The notes below the pieces were generated by a model. That model did not search any database and was not told the origin of the DNA. It saw only the letters and a program-made list of their open reading frames with translations. A DNA stretch of 64,000 nt. Origin: Casuarina equisetifolia. Lineage: Eukaryota > Streptophyta > Magnoliopsida > Fagales > Casuarinaceae. The stretch spans positions 11,043,501-11,107,500 of the forward strand of contig CM052361.1 in the NCBI GenBank assembly GCA_028551475.1, written 5' to 3'. The position numbers and the translations under genes were made by a program. Below, piece after piece: positions 24,296 through 37,593 of this stretch; the first letter of the stretch is position 1, and each line of letters starts with the position of its first letter.

Positions 24296-24398
24296 CGGAG
24301 GGTGAGAGGAAAAAGCCTGATCTTTATTACCATCCAGATGGCAAGATCTTGCATGTGGATATGCAATTATGTAGGTCAAATCTTAGCAGGACTTCAGC

Positions 24399-24404
24399 CA
24401 CGTG
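24399..24404 (-). promoter_or_regulatory. G-box (CACGTG) in the metallothionein promoter
   Basis: A perfect palindromic CACGTG, within CCACGTGG, lies about 105 bp upstream of the TATA box. G-boxes bind bZIP and bHLH factors and are common in stress- and light-responsive promoters. A chance occurrence is possible. Confidence 0.45.
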
Positions 24405-24479
24405 GTGGTCGATTTCATTGCTCGTTTCCAACTTTGGCGTTTCTCGGGTGTTCCAGAAGTGTAGGTTCTCTCTAGGCCT

Positions 24480-26387
24480 CATCACCGTCCCTTTTCTGTC
24501 ATCACAATCATAGCCCACCGTCCTCCGACGGTCACGATTGACGGAGTCTTTCTAGTGCAGCGTGCCATTTCGTAGCGACCATTTGGCATTCGTACCCGTT
24601 TAATGTGTCACTTAAATTCAAAGTTGCAGCTTTTTTAGCATTCCGTTTCAACCACAAATTAATTGTTATTTTCTAATGACGAAGATAATATTAATGCATC
24701 TTGAAGGGTAATGGAGCTCGGATATCAATATCCCTTCTAAGTTGATGCTTCAATTATGCAATTGACAATCAAATCCTGCACAGCAGGGCGGAGAAAAGGA
24801 GAGCCCCTGAACAAGCGCAAGTTGCAAAGAGAAAATGACCTTGTGCGTCTTAAACCACTGGGCAGAACTTTTGATGGAAAGTGATGAAAAATGGACGCAC
24901 CTACAATCCCTACCATTATCGCAAAGCTTCTGCCGTGAGTCCGACCCTTCACCGAACTCACTTCACTCAACTGGGCACAACTTGGAACTTCAAGCTTTTT
25001 GAGGATCAAAAGGAAAATAAACTTTCTCAACATGTAGTACTTGTAACACTTCTACGCTGTCAGGCAGAACTCAGTGGGAAGAGAGTGAAGGGACAGTTTC
25101 AATTGTCTACGTCAAAAGATCGAAAAGTTTCAATGCTCACGTCTGTTTCACAGAGTTGGCAGGCTCCACCTCCACTCGCATGACGCCCTCCATTCCATTA
25201 CCTTCAGAATGTGGTTATTTTTAGGGTTTGATCAATAAAAAAAATTAGTGATGAAAGCAAGGAACGGACATGCCCAGAAAGACTTTCCAGCTTGGAGATA
25301 TGACCTTCCGAGGAAGAAGAAGGTTTTACCTAATTTGTTTTAAGTAAAGTTACAGTTTTGCTACTGAACTTACTAATAAAACAAATAATTGTAGTCAAGG
25401 ATCCCATCAGGTACAATAATGTGGAATCACAAGAATCCCTGGAACAATGATGACGGAGGACCGCGTGTAAACCCACTATTTTTCGTTTATTTCGAGTACA
25501 AAATGCAAATTGTACTACTTCAATGGAAACCCGTTTGTCATATGTCCCTCAACGATTGTCCAGTACAAATATAAGTTGTACTAGAAGAATTCTCCCAGAG
25601 CACTTGCCCACAAAGTATGGTTCTTCTCATTGCTGGCTCTCTAGCAACCTTGGATCATCATGCTGTTTCTCCATCAAGCAGGGACGAAGCATATTTTTGT
25701 ACCTGACCTTGAGGCCAAGTGCAAACATATAATTTGGTATCCCGAAGTTGCCTAATGAATAATGAAGTTAATAGAATCAAGTCTAACTATTTTGTCAAGA
25801 TATTCGAATACCAAAGAAAGGCCGAACAGGGGCAATGAAATGGAGGTGGGCCTTGAATGAATTTCGTCCATAATCCCTTGTGCTTCAGAATGGTACATAT
25901 TCTTTTGTCTTTATTTCACCCGTCCTTGTCCTCTCTTTGATGGCACATGCACTGATCATCCATCCCATCAATCTCATGTTGCAGCTTTTTCGTTTCTCAT
26001 GCAATGATAAAGGATCCAACTCCTCCATGTTTATCTGAAGATCATGAATCATGTACATCCGATAGGAAATATAGGTCTGCGGTTACTTCCAAGGCTCTCC
26101 ATGATTTCTTTAAGAACTTCTTGTGCTTTGAAAATTTGTTTTTGGTAAGTTATGTCACTAGGGTGTTGTGTAAATAATGTATTCCAATAATGTACAGGTT
26201 ATCTTTCCACCATCTTCAGATAAATGTAGTCGCAAAAGGTGTGTTTAAGTGAACTTTTCGAGGAATTTCCTTTTGGGTTAATGATGTTCCAACGTAGAAA
26301 GCCGGAGTTAAACTCCTCGTCTTGCATCCAACAGACCAAAGAAACCGGGAATTGGAAAATTAAGGCCCAAAACAGTAGAAAACCGAT
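24480..26387. other. Intergenic region upstream of metallothionein, no gene seen
   Basis: I looked in all frames and recognise no protein family, repeat unit or RNA gene here. The reading frames present are short and have no supporting splice structure. Confidence 0.5.
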
Positions 26388-26460
26388 CGCCCACCGTGGG
26401 GCTCGAACCCACGACCACAAGGTTAAGAGCCTTGCGCTCTACCGACTGAGCTAGACGGGC
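26388..26460 (-). tRNA. trnK-CUU: tRNA-Lys (anticodon CUU)
   Basis: Minus strand forms a complete cloverleaf without an intron: acceptor arms GCCCGTC and GGTGGGC-type partner with one or two wobble or mismatch positions, D arm TAGCTCAGTCGGTAGAG, anticodon loop CTCTTAA (anticodon CTT), T arm GGTTCGAGCC with the B box. The last base 26388 would be the discriminator (G). No CCA is encoded, as expected for a nuclear plant gene. A nuclear gene is favoured because the flanks look like ordinary nuclear DNA. Confidence 0.95.
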
Positions 26461-26704
26461 TTTGCACGAACGTGCAATGAAAAAATTAATATAGTAATGT
26501 ACAGAGGGATTTCAGCTCTTCTACCTCGTTTTAAACTTCAAATTAAGGGAGTTGGCAAATGGGCCTTGTGCACCGGGTTTTCTTCCTCCCTGATCTATTT
26601 TTCCTATTCTGTTCACGACAATTTGAGTGAAAGATTACGAGCGGCAATACAAAAGATCAGAAGATGTTAATCAAAGTGAAGAACGAACCTCTAGGGAGGA
26701 AAGC

Positions 26705-29700
26705 TCAGGTCTCAAAAACTTCCTCTAAAAGATCGTCCAAAATCAAGTCCTCCAGCTCAAGCGCCGCGCATTCTATATCAAATTGAAGATTCATCCACCC
26801 ATCATTCGTTGCTAGATCTCGGCTTACAGCATAATCGATCGACTGCTCAACCCCAGGACTCGTGCTCAAGTACGAGCTTATAAGTGCCCAGACTTCCTTC
26901 AGAACATGGCGTCCGGCCGGCATTGGGCGGATGTGTGCGAGGGAAGACAACCGCTTGGGGTAGTAGCTGTATGACCTCTTATATATATCCGTCACAACCT
27001 CCTTGATGAGATCAAATAAAAGCAGGTGATTGAAATTGCCGCAGGCTTCATCTGTAGTGCAATCTGGGTGCGGGAGTAAGCAGCCCTCCACTTCTTCTTC
27101 GTACACCAAAGGACAGGTAGGATGGTCGTCGCAATGCCATGTTTCTGGGGACTCATCCCCACGGAACCCGTAAAGCTCCAGTACATCGCTCACGAAAGCA
27201 AATTCAGCTTTCTCTTTTTCGTCCGCTTGAAAATTCTGGATTTCATAGCCAGAAAGGTTGTTCTGAAGTTCTACTCTGTCTTGCTCTACTTCACCCTCGG
27301 CCAAGGCCAAATTATCCTGTCTATCTGGAAGTCCTCCATTTTCTTCTGAATCTGCTTTCAAATAGAATCATCATCGATAAAGCTTCCATTTCAGCCATAA
27401 AGCACACAAGTTGGTGAAAGTTGATATCTTGAAAAGCTAAGGTTTGAAGACTTTCAGATTCAAAAATCATAGCGAGACATTGCATGGGTGTAAGAGAATA
27501 GGGAAACTGGAATTGGGAAGAAGGAATATAACGTAAAGAAAAAATTGACTGAGGGGAGTACCTTCTGGTACGGAAAACTGTTCAGGGTTGGTTGAGTCAG
27601 TCAGAGAAACTGGAATGGCTTCTTCCAGTTCAGCCATGGATTCCTTCGGAGCTCTAATAATATCCCCCTCAATGTCCTCATGGCTAGAATTGACTGTCGC
27701 CGCTGTCAAGTTGCCAACATTGTCAAGAATTAGACTCCCCTTATCATTTTCCTCGTTCTTTGCAACTGACGCTAATCCAACCTCTCCAAGACTATCCAAC
27801 TGCAACTGACTTTCCGAATCCGTGGGGAGGTCTACACTTATCCGCTCGTCAAAACTGCTTCCCATGCTTGCAGGACCATCCAAAAGAGTCCTACTCATCA
27901 CTCCTGAAGAATAAAGGTCGGACAAGTTCCGACTCTGATAGATACAAGAAGTGAGTGAAGGTAAAGACAGAACTCTTGTCAGCGACGGCTTCTCGGCACT
28001 TCCTGAAGACGAAGATGTCTCTTCTGTTCTGAATGTTACTCTTTCAGAGGTTTGGTTTTTGGATTCTTTGTTCAAAGTGGTCTCGTACAATTGACAATAT
28101 CTGTCCATCGACCGGTTCAGAGATGATGTTCTTCTCATGCGGCGCATTCCATCACTACTTCCAAGATTGGCGTTGCCTTGTCTATTTATTGCAGGGTCCT
28201 TCGGCTGATTGAAATCGTCTTTCTTCAATTCACTGGGATATCCTCGGCCATGAGGAATTTTGTGAAGGACAGCGTCCATAGTTATCCGATGCCTCTCTTT
28301 TCTGCTTTCCTTAATCACATGCTTTATCTTCTTTCTAAGATCCCTGAAACGCTTGATAGCCATTTGACTCTCACGCATGTCGACTGGCTTTGGATTTGGT
28401 CTTGGAATTCCATCCACTTCATTTTTAGCTCTGTATCGCATCAACTGGTTAGCAAAATCTCCCGAGTATCTGAGCTCTCCTGACGTAGGTGATTGACCAC
28501 ATTTTTCTTTCGCATGAAACCCAATCTCCTCCTGCGTGTGCTTGGTTTTGCTACGCCCAGAACGTCTTCTGCCTGACCAGCCAGGTGAAGGGAATGATCC
28601 AGACTTGCATAACCTCCTTTTTTGATTCAATGCATGTTGGTTTTGGAAGTTGGGGGCCAAAGGAGAGCTTGGATCTTCGAGAATTTCTAACAGTAAACTC
28701 TTGCTTACACTGCTTAAGTCAAGAGCATCCAGGAACTTCTTTGTACGAAAAGAAGCCTTTCTAGTGAGTTCCTTCGCATGTATCAACTTCTGTGCCGACG
28801 TATCTTGCTTTTTGTTTACCAACTTTTCCTCAAGAAGTGTATGGTTCTCGGTCGGTTGCTCCTCGTACTCGTCAACCTGGTTAGGCTCCGGGAGTTGCCC
28901 CGTAAAAATGGTGCCAGGCTCTTCATAACTTTTGTCTCCGCTATACAGGTCCGGAGGCAGTGAATCCAAGGTGCTGATAGAGGAACTGTGTTCGTGTTTC
29001 GTTCGAACATTTGTAGGACTTCCATTGTCTTCTAGGAAACCAGCAAGGGGATCCGTATCTGAAGGTTCCAAATGATGAATGGAATCACTTCGAGTTAATA
29101 GTGACCGAACAGGGTAGCTTGAACTTCGGTGATGTTTGCCCTTCTTTATGCACATTTCTTCGGAAATCAGTGCTTTAATTCGGGCTTTAACAGAGTTTTT
29201 TGGTGCTGGGATGGACTCTGTCATCTTTTCTTCAATCTGATGCGGTTCATATAAGACATGAAAAGATGAAAATTAGGAATTCATCAACCCTGGATGATTT
29301 AATCTACTTATTGTTTTCCGGTTGAAAGGACCAACGAGAGCCAACCTTACCATCTTTTCTGTTTTTAATATAGGTGGTTCTCATGAGAAAATCCATTTTT
29401 TCTTTACAAACATATTATTAAGAAGACATTTATTTCATTTTAAAAAATATTTTTTAAATAAAATTTAGATAATATAAACAGTTCTCTACATTGTTTTTAA
29501 AATGTCTTCTTATTACAGTCAACATGAGAATATTTATTTTAAATTTGGATGTGATATTATGTTAAAAGTTTTAGTTATAGACTGTCATACTTTTAATTTC
29601 CCTACAGAAGGACCTCCCCTTGCCATAATTCTTTTTTTTGCTATAGGTGGATCTGATTTATACATCTCTTTAGGAAAAAAAATGCAATAACATGCGATCG

Positions 29701-30450
29701 AAAATCCATTTGCATCAACTTACAATACAGTAGTCCTTCTTGGATCCAGAATATCCTTGCATTTTATCATCACTAGAGCCATTTGTATCATTCCCTGGGT
29801 TTCTAAACCCTACAAAAGAAGAAAGAGTTAATTAACATATAAAACTCAGAAAACCAAGTCTATTTTATATGCCAACAGAGAACCAAAACCCGTAGAATTT
29901 CACATACATAAGCGCTGCTTACCGGGGACATGCCTACTCATGGCATTCCTTTTGCTGGTTACATATCTTCTCTTAACATAACGCCAGTGATGATATTTGA
30001 TAATATGCAGTATATTCAGAGCACATCCAGGATGACTATTCTCCAATGGAAAGGAGCATTGGTGGCCTCGATTGTGCTTTCTCATTGGTTCACAGGATTC
30101 AACCTCCCAAACCTGCTCGCCTACGAAAGCCCTACGGCTGCAACGTTGTCGAACCTGATCAAAGTTAAAATAAACTTCAAGTTCCAAAACAACAAGAGGT
30201 TGAACAATGTAATGGACTGGGGACGACGATTTTGTAGTTGAAAGGAAAGGGGAAAGCTACGCGTTAGACAGCAAGATCGTGGTGTCCGTTCTTGTTGTTT
30301 CAATATCATAACAGAGAGCAACAAAGAATGTCTATTTACAGAGAAAAAAGAAAGAAAGAAAGAAAGAAAAATGAGGTAGAGAATGAAGTTTATACCTGTG
30401 GGAGGAGAATCGTTTGGCACAACGAAGTGCTTCCGCTCGTCCACAGCCAT
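26705..30450 (-). CDS. DUF4378-domain protein (TRM-like, function unknown)
   Basis: Five exons: 30396-30450, 29923-30174, 29724-29809, 27562-29236, 26705-27351; total 904 residues. The N-terminus has a Cys/His-containing segment and a basic stretch (NILHIIKYHHWRYVKRR). The middle is long, polar, Ser-rich and probably disordered, with a conserved-looking region of basic residues (FRDLRKKIKHVIKESRK). The C-terminal exon (residues about 690-904) carries the DUF4378 domain, including FAFVSDVLELYGF near its start, LLFDLIKEVV in the middle and the acidic DLILDDLLEEVFE end. Many DUF4378 proteins belong to the TON1-recruiting-motif (TRM) group that links to microtubules, but I do not recognise the specific TRM motif, so the role is open. 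The exon 2 acceptor at 30174 was chosen because the more obvious one at 30154 hits a stop in frame. Confidence 0.8.
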
Positions 30451-30458
30451 GGCTGTAA

Positions 30459-30464
<6 letters not shown>

Positions 30465-30522
<58 letters not shown>
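30465..30522. repeat. (GA)29 microsatellite immediately upstream of the DUF4378 start
   Basis: A 58-bp perfect dinucleotide run. On the gene's strand it is (CT)29, followed by TTTCTCGTTACAG and then CCATGG, so the run would sit just before a candidate 3' splice site two bases upstream of the start codon. Confidence 0.95.
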
Positions 30523-30525
<3 letters not shown>

Positions 30526-31340
30526 GGCAGAAACCAAATAATCAAGTGGTGGTTTTTCTTTGTGAGTTAATTAATAATGCAGAGGAGTTTGGATCTGAAA
30601 GGACGCCAAAGAAGGAGAGCATTTAATCCCCCTTGCTTCTCGGAAGCTTTAATGGCTTCTACCCTCTCTTTCTAGACCTTGCTCGCTTCGACCATGCGCC
30701 CATGGCTTCACGTTGTTCCTGTAACGAACTTAACTGTCTATCATCTCGCTCTTTCCATTTACAATTAAATGTTTAGCTTCTAATTAAGAAAAATAAAACC
30801 CAATTGAGACCCAAGAGTTGAATACCAACAATGTAATTAGTTAAAAAGTTGGGCTTGTAATATTCAAGATGTGGGAACATAAACCAGCATAATTATTAAA
30901 AATAAAAAATAAAAATCGCAGGCGGGTTTTTCTTCCCCAAAATTTGAAGAAAAAAATAGAACCTTTTTTTTAAATGTTTTTTTTGTCCTCTTCTACCAAG
31001 CTATTAAAATAGGGTTCAGTGCCCCAATCAACTTATCCTAACTTATCCTAACATATCCCAAGAAAGAGAGGCGAGGCTGCCTCACAGATCATCAAGAGCG
31101 AAAAGAAGCCCTTACGAGAAAAGAACAATAATGGAAGATGTTACTATCTCATGGGATTCAAGTTAGTAATTATAGTCAAATGTATTGAAATTGACTTTTA
31201 AGTTTAGGTTTTTCTGACTTACCAATTGAAGCACATAACAAATTATATAGAGTCAATCTTACATGTTATGCTTGAACCACAAGAAGGTGATTGTCCGAAA
31301 TGGGCTTTGGGGTAAAGGCTATTATAAGCTTACGGGCACT

Positions 31341-31765
31341 CATAATAAACTTGGGTTTTTAACAACTCAATTAGTAATAATATTCAAATAAAATATATTA
31401 AAATTAATTTTTATGTTTAAATCTTCTCTTTTTTTTTTAATTTTTTACCCATAGTAAACTTTGACTTCGAGCAGTTTAATTTAGTAATAATATCTAAATG
31501 AAATGTATTAAAATTAATCTTTATGTCTAAATCTTTTTTTTTTAAAATCTTTTACCCATAGTAAACTTAGGCTTCTAGTAGCTCAATTTAGTAATAATAT
31601 TTAAATGAAATATACTAAAATTAATCTTTATGTCTAAATCTTTTATTTTAAATCTTTTACTCATAGTAAACTTGGGCTTCTAGCAACTTAATTTAGTAAA
31701 AATATTCAAATAAAATGTATTAAAACTAGTTCTTATGTCTAAATCTTTTATCTCAATAGTAAAGA
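31341..31765. repeat. Minisatellite, four units of about 107 bp
   Basis: The landmark cata(g/a)taaact occurs at 31341, 31450, 31557 and 31662, with periods of 109, 107 and 105 bp. Each unit carries a cttctag-type phrase, a taataatat block, a tattaaaattaat block and a tctaaatcttt block. Units differ by point changes and T-run length. It lies 180 bp left of the Gypsy element. Confidence 0.85.
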
Positions 31766-31949
31766 TACATGATAGGAAAAAAAAACAAAATCCTAAGTCA
31801 CCTTTTTTGATGGGTTGAGCTTTTTTTGTTCTAGTCGGTCCCAAATCTTCCAATTGTCAAAAAAGAGGAAGCCCAAAAACAAAAGAAAAACAAGTGAGGG
31901 TGGCTTCGCAGGGAGAGATGTGAAGCAAAGTATAATATAATAATGTATG

Positions 31950-32452
31950 TGTTACAAAGAGAGATGACGTGGGTGCTAATATGCTACTATCAAGGGGACT
32001 GAATGATGTGGCAGAATCATTGGAGAAGGGAGAGAAGGGTGATGAAGAAGGTGCAAGTGGCTAATAACACATAGCCACTTTAGAAAGAAGAGTCCTAACC
32101 GTTCATTGTAATTAAATAATAAATGTAAGGCTAAGATTACTCTGGCAGTTACAGAGAATCACGAGAGGTTGTAAAAGGGAACGGGAGTGGGCTGTGAGGG
32201 TATCGAATTTCTATTTTCAATCAAAGGCATTCTCTGGAATGTTTTATGGAGGTGTCTCCCTCATATAGAGACGAGTGTGTGTGAGCTTTGTTTCTTAAAC
32301 CGCAGCAATAGGGAAGAAGAAGCAGAGAGGCAAGTGGACAGATTGGGATTTTCCAGTCCAACCTCTTGGGCGTATCACGAGATCCCAATCTAAGGCTCTC
32401 AGCGGTATTCTATTTTCTGATTCTGTCGCGGGAAACCAAACGGACTGCAACA
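31950..32452 (+). repeat. Left LTR of the Gypsy element
   Basis: 503 bp, starts TGTTACAA and ends GACTGCAACA, so it has the TG...CA termini. By eye it differs from the right LTR at 13 positions (12 transitions, 1 transversion) and one 1-bp indel. A primer-binding-site candidate starting TGG begins 3 bases after it, at 32456; I cannot name the tRNA primer. Confidence 0.95.
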
Positions 32453-35400
32453 AATTGGTTCCATTGCCAGGAAAAGCCAATCGTTCTGACGCAGTTTCAA
32501 ATATGGCACGCAATCCAAATACCAGCGAGAGTGGGGAAATTGATCAAAAATTAGAAGCTATGTCTGAAATGTTTCAGCAAATGTTGGCTGCCATGAACCA
32601 CAAGATTGATTCCATTCAAGCCGAGGTTCGTCAGGAAAAGGGAGAATCATCGTTAGGAAAGAAGACAGGAGGGGGAACACCCAATGGGAGCACTTCTAAC
32701 TCCAATCAGACAAAAACGGGGGCCCCTCGTTTTGATTTCCCGACCTATGATGGGAAAGATGACCCATTGGATTGGATAATGCGGGCTGAACAATTCTTTG
32801 CTTTCAATCAGACCCCTCTAGAAGAACGAGTTCCAATTGCATCTTGGAATATGGAAGGTGATGCTCAAGTAATGCTACAACTGGCCAAGAATGATCGTCC
32901 TGGGCATACAATAACCTAGGAGGAGCTGTCAATGGAGCTTGCTGAACGATTTGGACCCACCAAATTCAAGGATCACTGTGGTGAATTGGTAAGACTTCAA
33001 CAAACTGGTTCTGTTGAATCTTATCAAGCTTAATTTTCTCGTTTATTGATGCGTGCGGGTTCTTTATCTGCTGCTTAACAAGTTAGCATTTTTGTTAGTG
33101 GGTTAAAGGAACGCATTAAAGTTGATGTTATGGTTGCTAAACCTCCAACATTGTCCTCTGCTATTGGGTATGCTAAACTTTATGAAATTAAGGATAACTC
33201 CTACAAAATGCCCTCTGTTCCACAATATAGGAGACAAACAATTGTTAATCAAGGACTAGTTAAGCCAACCTTACCAATAAAAAGACTAACACCTGCAGAG
33301 ATGACGGAGAGAAGGGCAAAAAGGTTATGTTTTAATTGTGATGAACGTTTTGGCCCTGGACATAGATGCAGAAAATTATTTTTGTTGGAAGGTGTGGGAG
33401 TTGGGGAAGAAACCGGATGGGAAGTAGTTAGAAAGGAACCAACAAAAGTAGTGAGGGAAAATGAGGTGAGAGTGGAAGAAGAAGAACTTCCATTAATCTC
33501 TTTGAATGCTATTACAGGAACTAGGAACCCACAAACCATGAGAATAGTTGGCAGTATTGGCAGACCTGGGATTCAGGCAGTATTTCTGGTGGATTCGGGG
33601 AGTACTCACAATTTCATTAGTGATTGCATAGCCACTCAGTTACAATTAAGGCCAGATGTACAAGGAAGGTTTGAGGTAATAGTGGCCAATGGTGAACGGG
33701 TGTGCAGTGGGGGAGTTTGTAATGGTGTGGACATTAACTTGCAAAGGAATAAGATGTGTGCAGATTTTTATATTCTGCCAATTCATGGTTTAGGAGTAGT
33801 GCTGGGAACACAGTGGTTGCAGACACTTGGAGACATATTATGGAGTTTTCAAGTATGAAAATGAAATTCTCTTTAGCAGGAAAGAAGGTGGAATTGAAAG
33901 GAGATAAATTAATTCCTAACCGAGTGGTGAATGGAAAGCAATTTGGCAAGGACGTTAGGAAGGAGTTGTTGGGAGTAATTCTGCATATTAGGAGTGGGGA
34001 AGAGGTCAGTAACAATAAACAATATGGTGGGGAGTTACAGTAACTATTGAAGGAATACAATAATATTTTTCAGAAACCACATGGATTGCCACCAAGCAGA
34101 ACAAGAGATCATCAAATTCCACTGAAAAAAGGGGTAAAGGCAGTGACATTAAAGACTTACAGGTATCCATATTTTCAAAAACAAGAGATTGAGCGGCTAG
34201 TTAAGGAGTTATTGGAGGAAGGTATAGTAAGACCCAGCAGCAGCCTGTTTTCATCCCCAGTCTTGTTAGTGAAAAAGAAAGATGGCTCCTAGAGATTCTG
34301 TATGGATTACAGAAATCTGAACAGTAACACGGTTAGAGATGAATTTCCAATCTCCACTGTGGATGAATTACTAGATGAGCTTTATGGAGCTAAGTATTTC
34401 TCAAAGCTGGATCTACGATCTAGATACCACCAGATCAGGATGCACCCTGCTGACATCGAAAAGATAGCTTTTCAAACCCTTTTGGGCCATTACGAATTTC
34501 TAGTAATGCCCTTTGGACTTAAGAATGCCCCCTCCACATTTCAAGGGTTAATGAATGAGGTATTCTCAGAATTTTTGGGGAAGTTTGTTTTATTTTATTT
34601 TTATGACATCTTGATCTATAGTAAGGATTGGGAAGACCACTTAACACATGTCAAAATAGTATTAATGACACTCCAGCAACATCAGTTATATGTTAAGCTT
34701 GAGAAATGTAGTTTTGGAGAAGCATCTATACAGTATTTAGACCATGTAATTTCTGGAGAAGGGATTGGAGTGGATCCAGAAAAGATATCGGCAATGTTGG
34801 ATTGGCCAGTACCTCGGAATGTGAAGTCCTTGCCGGGATTCTTGGGCTTAACCGGTTACTATCGGAAGTTCATAAAGTAGTATGGCAAGGTGGCAGCACC
34901 CTTAACAGAACTCCTGAAGAAGAATAATTTTACTTGGAATGCAGCGGCTGAGATGGCTTTCCTAGAATTGAAGAAACTAATGACAGAAGCTCCCATTTTG
35001 CATATACCTGATTTTTCTATCCCTTTTACAGTAGAATGTGATGCATCAGGTAGTGGGATTGGTGCAGTGTTACTCCAGGAGGATAAACCAGTGGCTTACT
35101 TTAGCCATGCTCTGAAGGGGAGGAATGCACTTCTGTCCACATATGACAAAGAGATGATGGCACTGATTTTAACAGTTAAGAAGTGACGACAATATCTTTT
35201 GGGGAAGCAATTCATTGTCAAAACAGATCAGAGAAGCCTCCAGTATTTGTGGGACCAGAAAATTATCACTCCGGCACAGCAGAAATGGTTAACTAAACTG
35301 CTAGGGTATGATTTCGTGGTTCAATATAAACCTGGAAAAGAAAATATTAGGGCAGATGCCTTGTCCAGAAAGGAGGAGAACAATGGAATAGAAGGAACAA

Positions 35401-37089
35401 AGGGCATAACGACAGTATCAGAGCCACAACCAGCAAAGATCTGTTCAGATTTCCAGAAATGGGTACACTGTAAGACACTGCAGGAATTGGAAGGAAGTTG
35501 GATTATGGGGGAACCGCAGGAAGATTATGAAATGGTTTCAATAGACAATGATTTTGATCTGAAACAAGGACTGGCACAAGAAAGTAAAGCCCCAGAGATT
35601 ACAGTAGGGAGCCACAAGCAGATGGAGTACCAGGCCATCTCAAAACCAGTACCAAGGTGGCTGACTCCTATCAGGGAGGAGGTTGCAAATAATCAGGAAA
35701 CTCTGGAGTTAATTAGAAAGATTAAAGAAGGAAAATTAGAAGACTTTTGAGAATTTTGGGAAGGAGTGCTCTTCTACAAAGGATGCATCTACTTACCAGC
35801 TGGATCTGAACTCATTCCAGTCCTACTGTAAGAACTGCATTCAGCCACTCATGAAGGTTATGCTAAAACCTTACAGAGAGTGAGAGCCATCTTCTTCTGG
35901 AAAGGGATGACTACAGATGTGAAGGAACACGTGAGACAATGTGATACTTGCCAGAGAATTAAATGTGAGAATACTAAACCCAATGGACTTCTCTAACCAC
36001 TGTTAATACCAGAAAAGGTGTGGGTAGATGTCTCAATGGATTTTATTGAGGGCCTGCCTCTTTCTAAAGGTAAAACAAGCATCATGGTGGTGGTAGATAG
36101 GCTATCTAAAATGGCACATTTTATCCCACTTTCCCACCCCTATACAGCGGTATCAGTAGCGCAAGCATACTATGGGGATATATTGAAGTTATATGGGGTG
36201 CCACATACCATTGTATGTGACCGTGATGCTGTATTCACCAGTGCATTTTGGTGACAACTTTTTGAGCTTCAGGGTACTCAATTCAATTTCTCTTCAGCCT
36301 ATCTCCCCTAGACAGATGGACAAACTGAAATGGTGAATAGATCAGTGGAAATGTATTTGAAAGGATTTGTATTGGATCAACCTAAGGAGTGGGTACGTTG
36401 GCTGCCATGGGCAGAATTCTGCTACAACACTAGTGTCCATGGGGCTACTGGTATGACACCATTTGAAGTTGTGTATGGACGCAAACCGCCCACCTTATTG
36501 TCGTATGTTCCAGGAACTACAGCAATAGATTTTGTGGATAAAGAGTTACAGAATAGAGATGCAATTTTGAAGTTGCTAAAAGAAAGGTTGCAGGTAGCAC
36601 AAAACCGTATGAAGCATTATTATGATCTGAAGCACAAGGAGGTGAGCTTTGAGGTGGGTGACTTCGTCTATCTGAAATTACAGCCCTACAAGCAAACTTC
36701 AGTGGCATTAAGGAAGGGAAATAAGTTGCTGGCCCATTATTATGGACCCTTCGAAATTCTGCAGCGTGTGGGGGAAATAGCTTATCGCCTGAAGTTACCA
36801 GAAGATTCTTATATTCATGCTGTTTTTCATGTCTCTCAACTTAAGAAGTTCATTAGACCATCTACAGTTGTGCAGTCGCAACTACCAACATATCTTGCAC
36901 AACGGGATCAATTGATTACCTTACCACAGGCAGTGTTGGACACTAGGACAGTAAAGGGTTGTAAGCAATTACCAATACACTGGCAAGGCCTGTCTTCTGC
37001 AGAAGCAACTTGGGAGGATCTACAACAGATGCAAGCACAATTTCCTCATCTGAACCTTGAGGACAAGGTTCTTAATAAGGAGGGAGGAA

Positions 37090-37593
37090 TGTTACAAGAG
37101 AGAGATGACGTGAGGGCTAATATGCTACTATCAAGGGGACTGAATGATGTGGTAGAATCATTGGAGAAAGGAGAGAAGGGTGACGAAGAAGGTGCAAGTG
37201 GCTAATAACACGTAGCCACTTTAGAAGGAAGAGTCCTAACCGTTCATTGTAATTAAATAATAGATGTAAGGCTAAGATTACTCTGGCAGTTACAGAGAAT
37301 CACGAGAGGTTGTAAAAGGGAACGGGAGTGGGCTGTGAGGGTATCGAATTTCTATTTTCAATCAAAGGCATTCTCTAGAATGTTTTATGGAGGTGTCTCC
37401 CTCATATAGAGACGAGTGTGTGTGAGCTTTGTTTCTTAAACCACAGCAATAGGGAAGAAGAAGCAGAGAGGCAAGTGGACGGATTGGGATTTTCCAGTCC
37501 AACCTCTTGGGCGTATCACGAGATCCCAATCTAAGGCTCTCGGCGGTATTCTATTTTCCGATTCTGTCGCGGGAAACCAAACGGACTGCAACA
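37090..37593 (+). repeat. Right LTR of the Gypsy element
   Basis: 504 bp, same termini as the left LTR. The polyprotein reading frame (open from 36330) runs through the polypurine tract and into this LTR, ending at 37205, so the encoded C-terminus includes residues from the LTR. Confidence 0.95.

Noticed and set aside
30451..30537. N-terminal extension of the DUF4378 protein with a Ser-Leu repeat
   Set aside because: It is only translation of the (CT)29 microsatellite; the ATG at 30450 has a good context and starts the conserved-looking sequence.
31341..31765. CRISPR-like array
   Set aside because: The units are directly adjacent and similar over their whole length, with no unique spacers, and the window is plant nuclear DNA.
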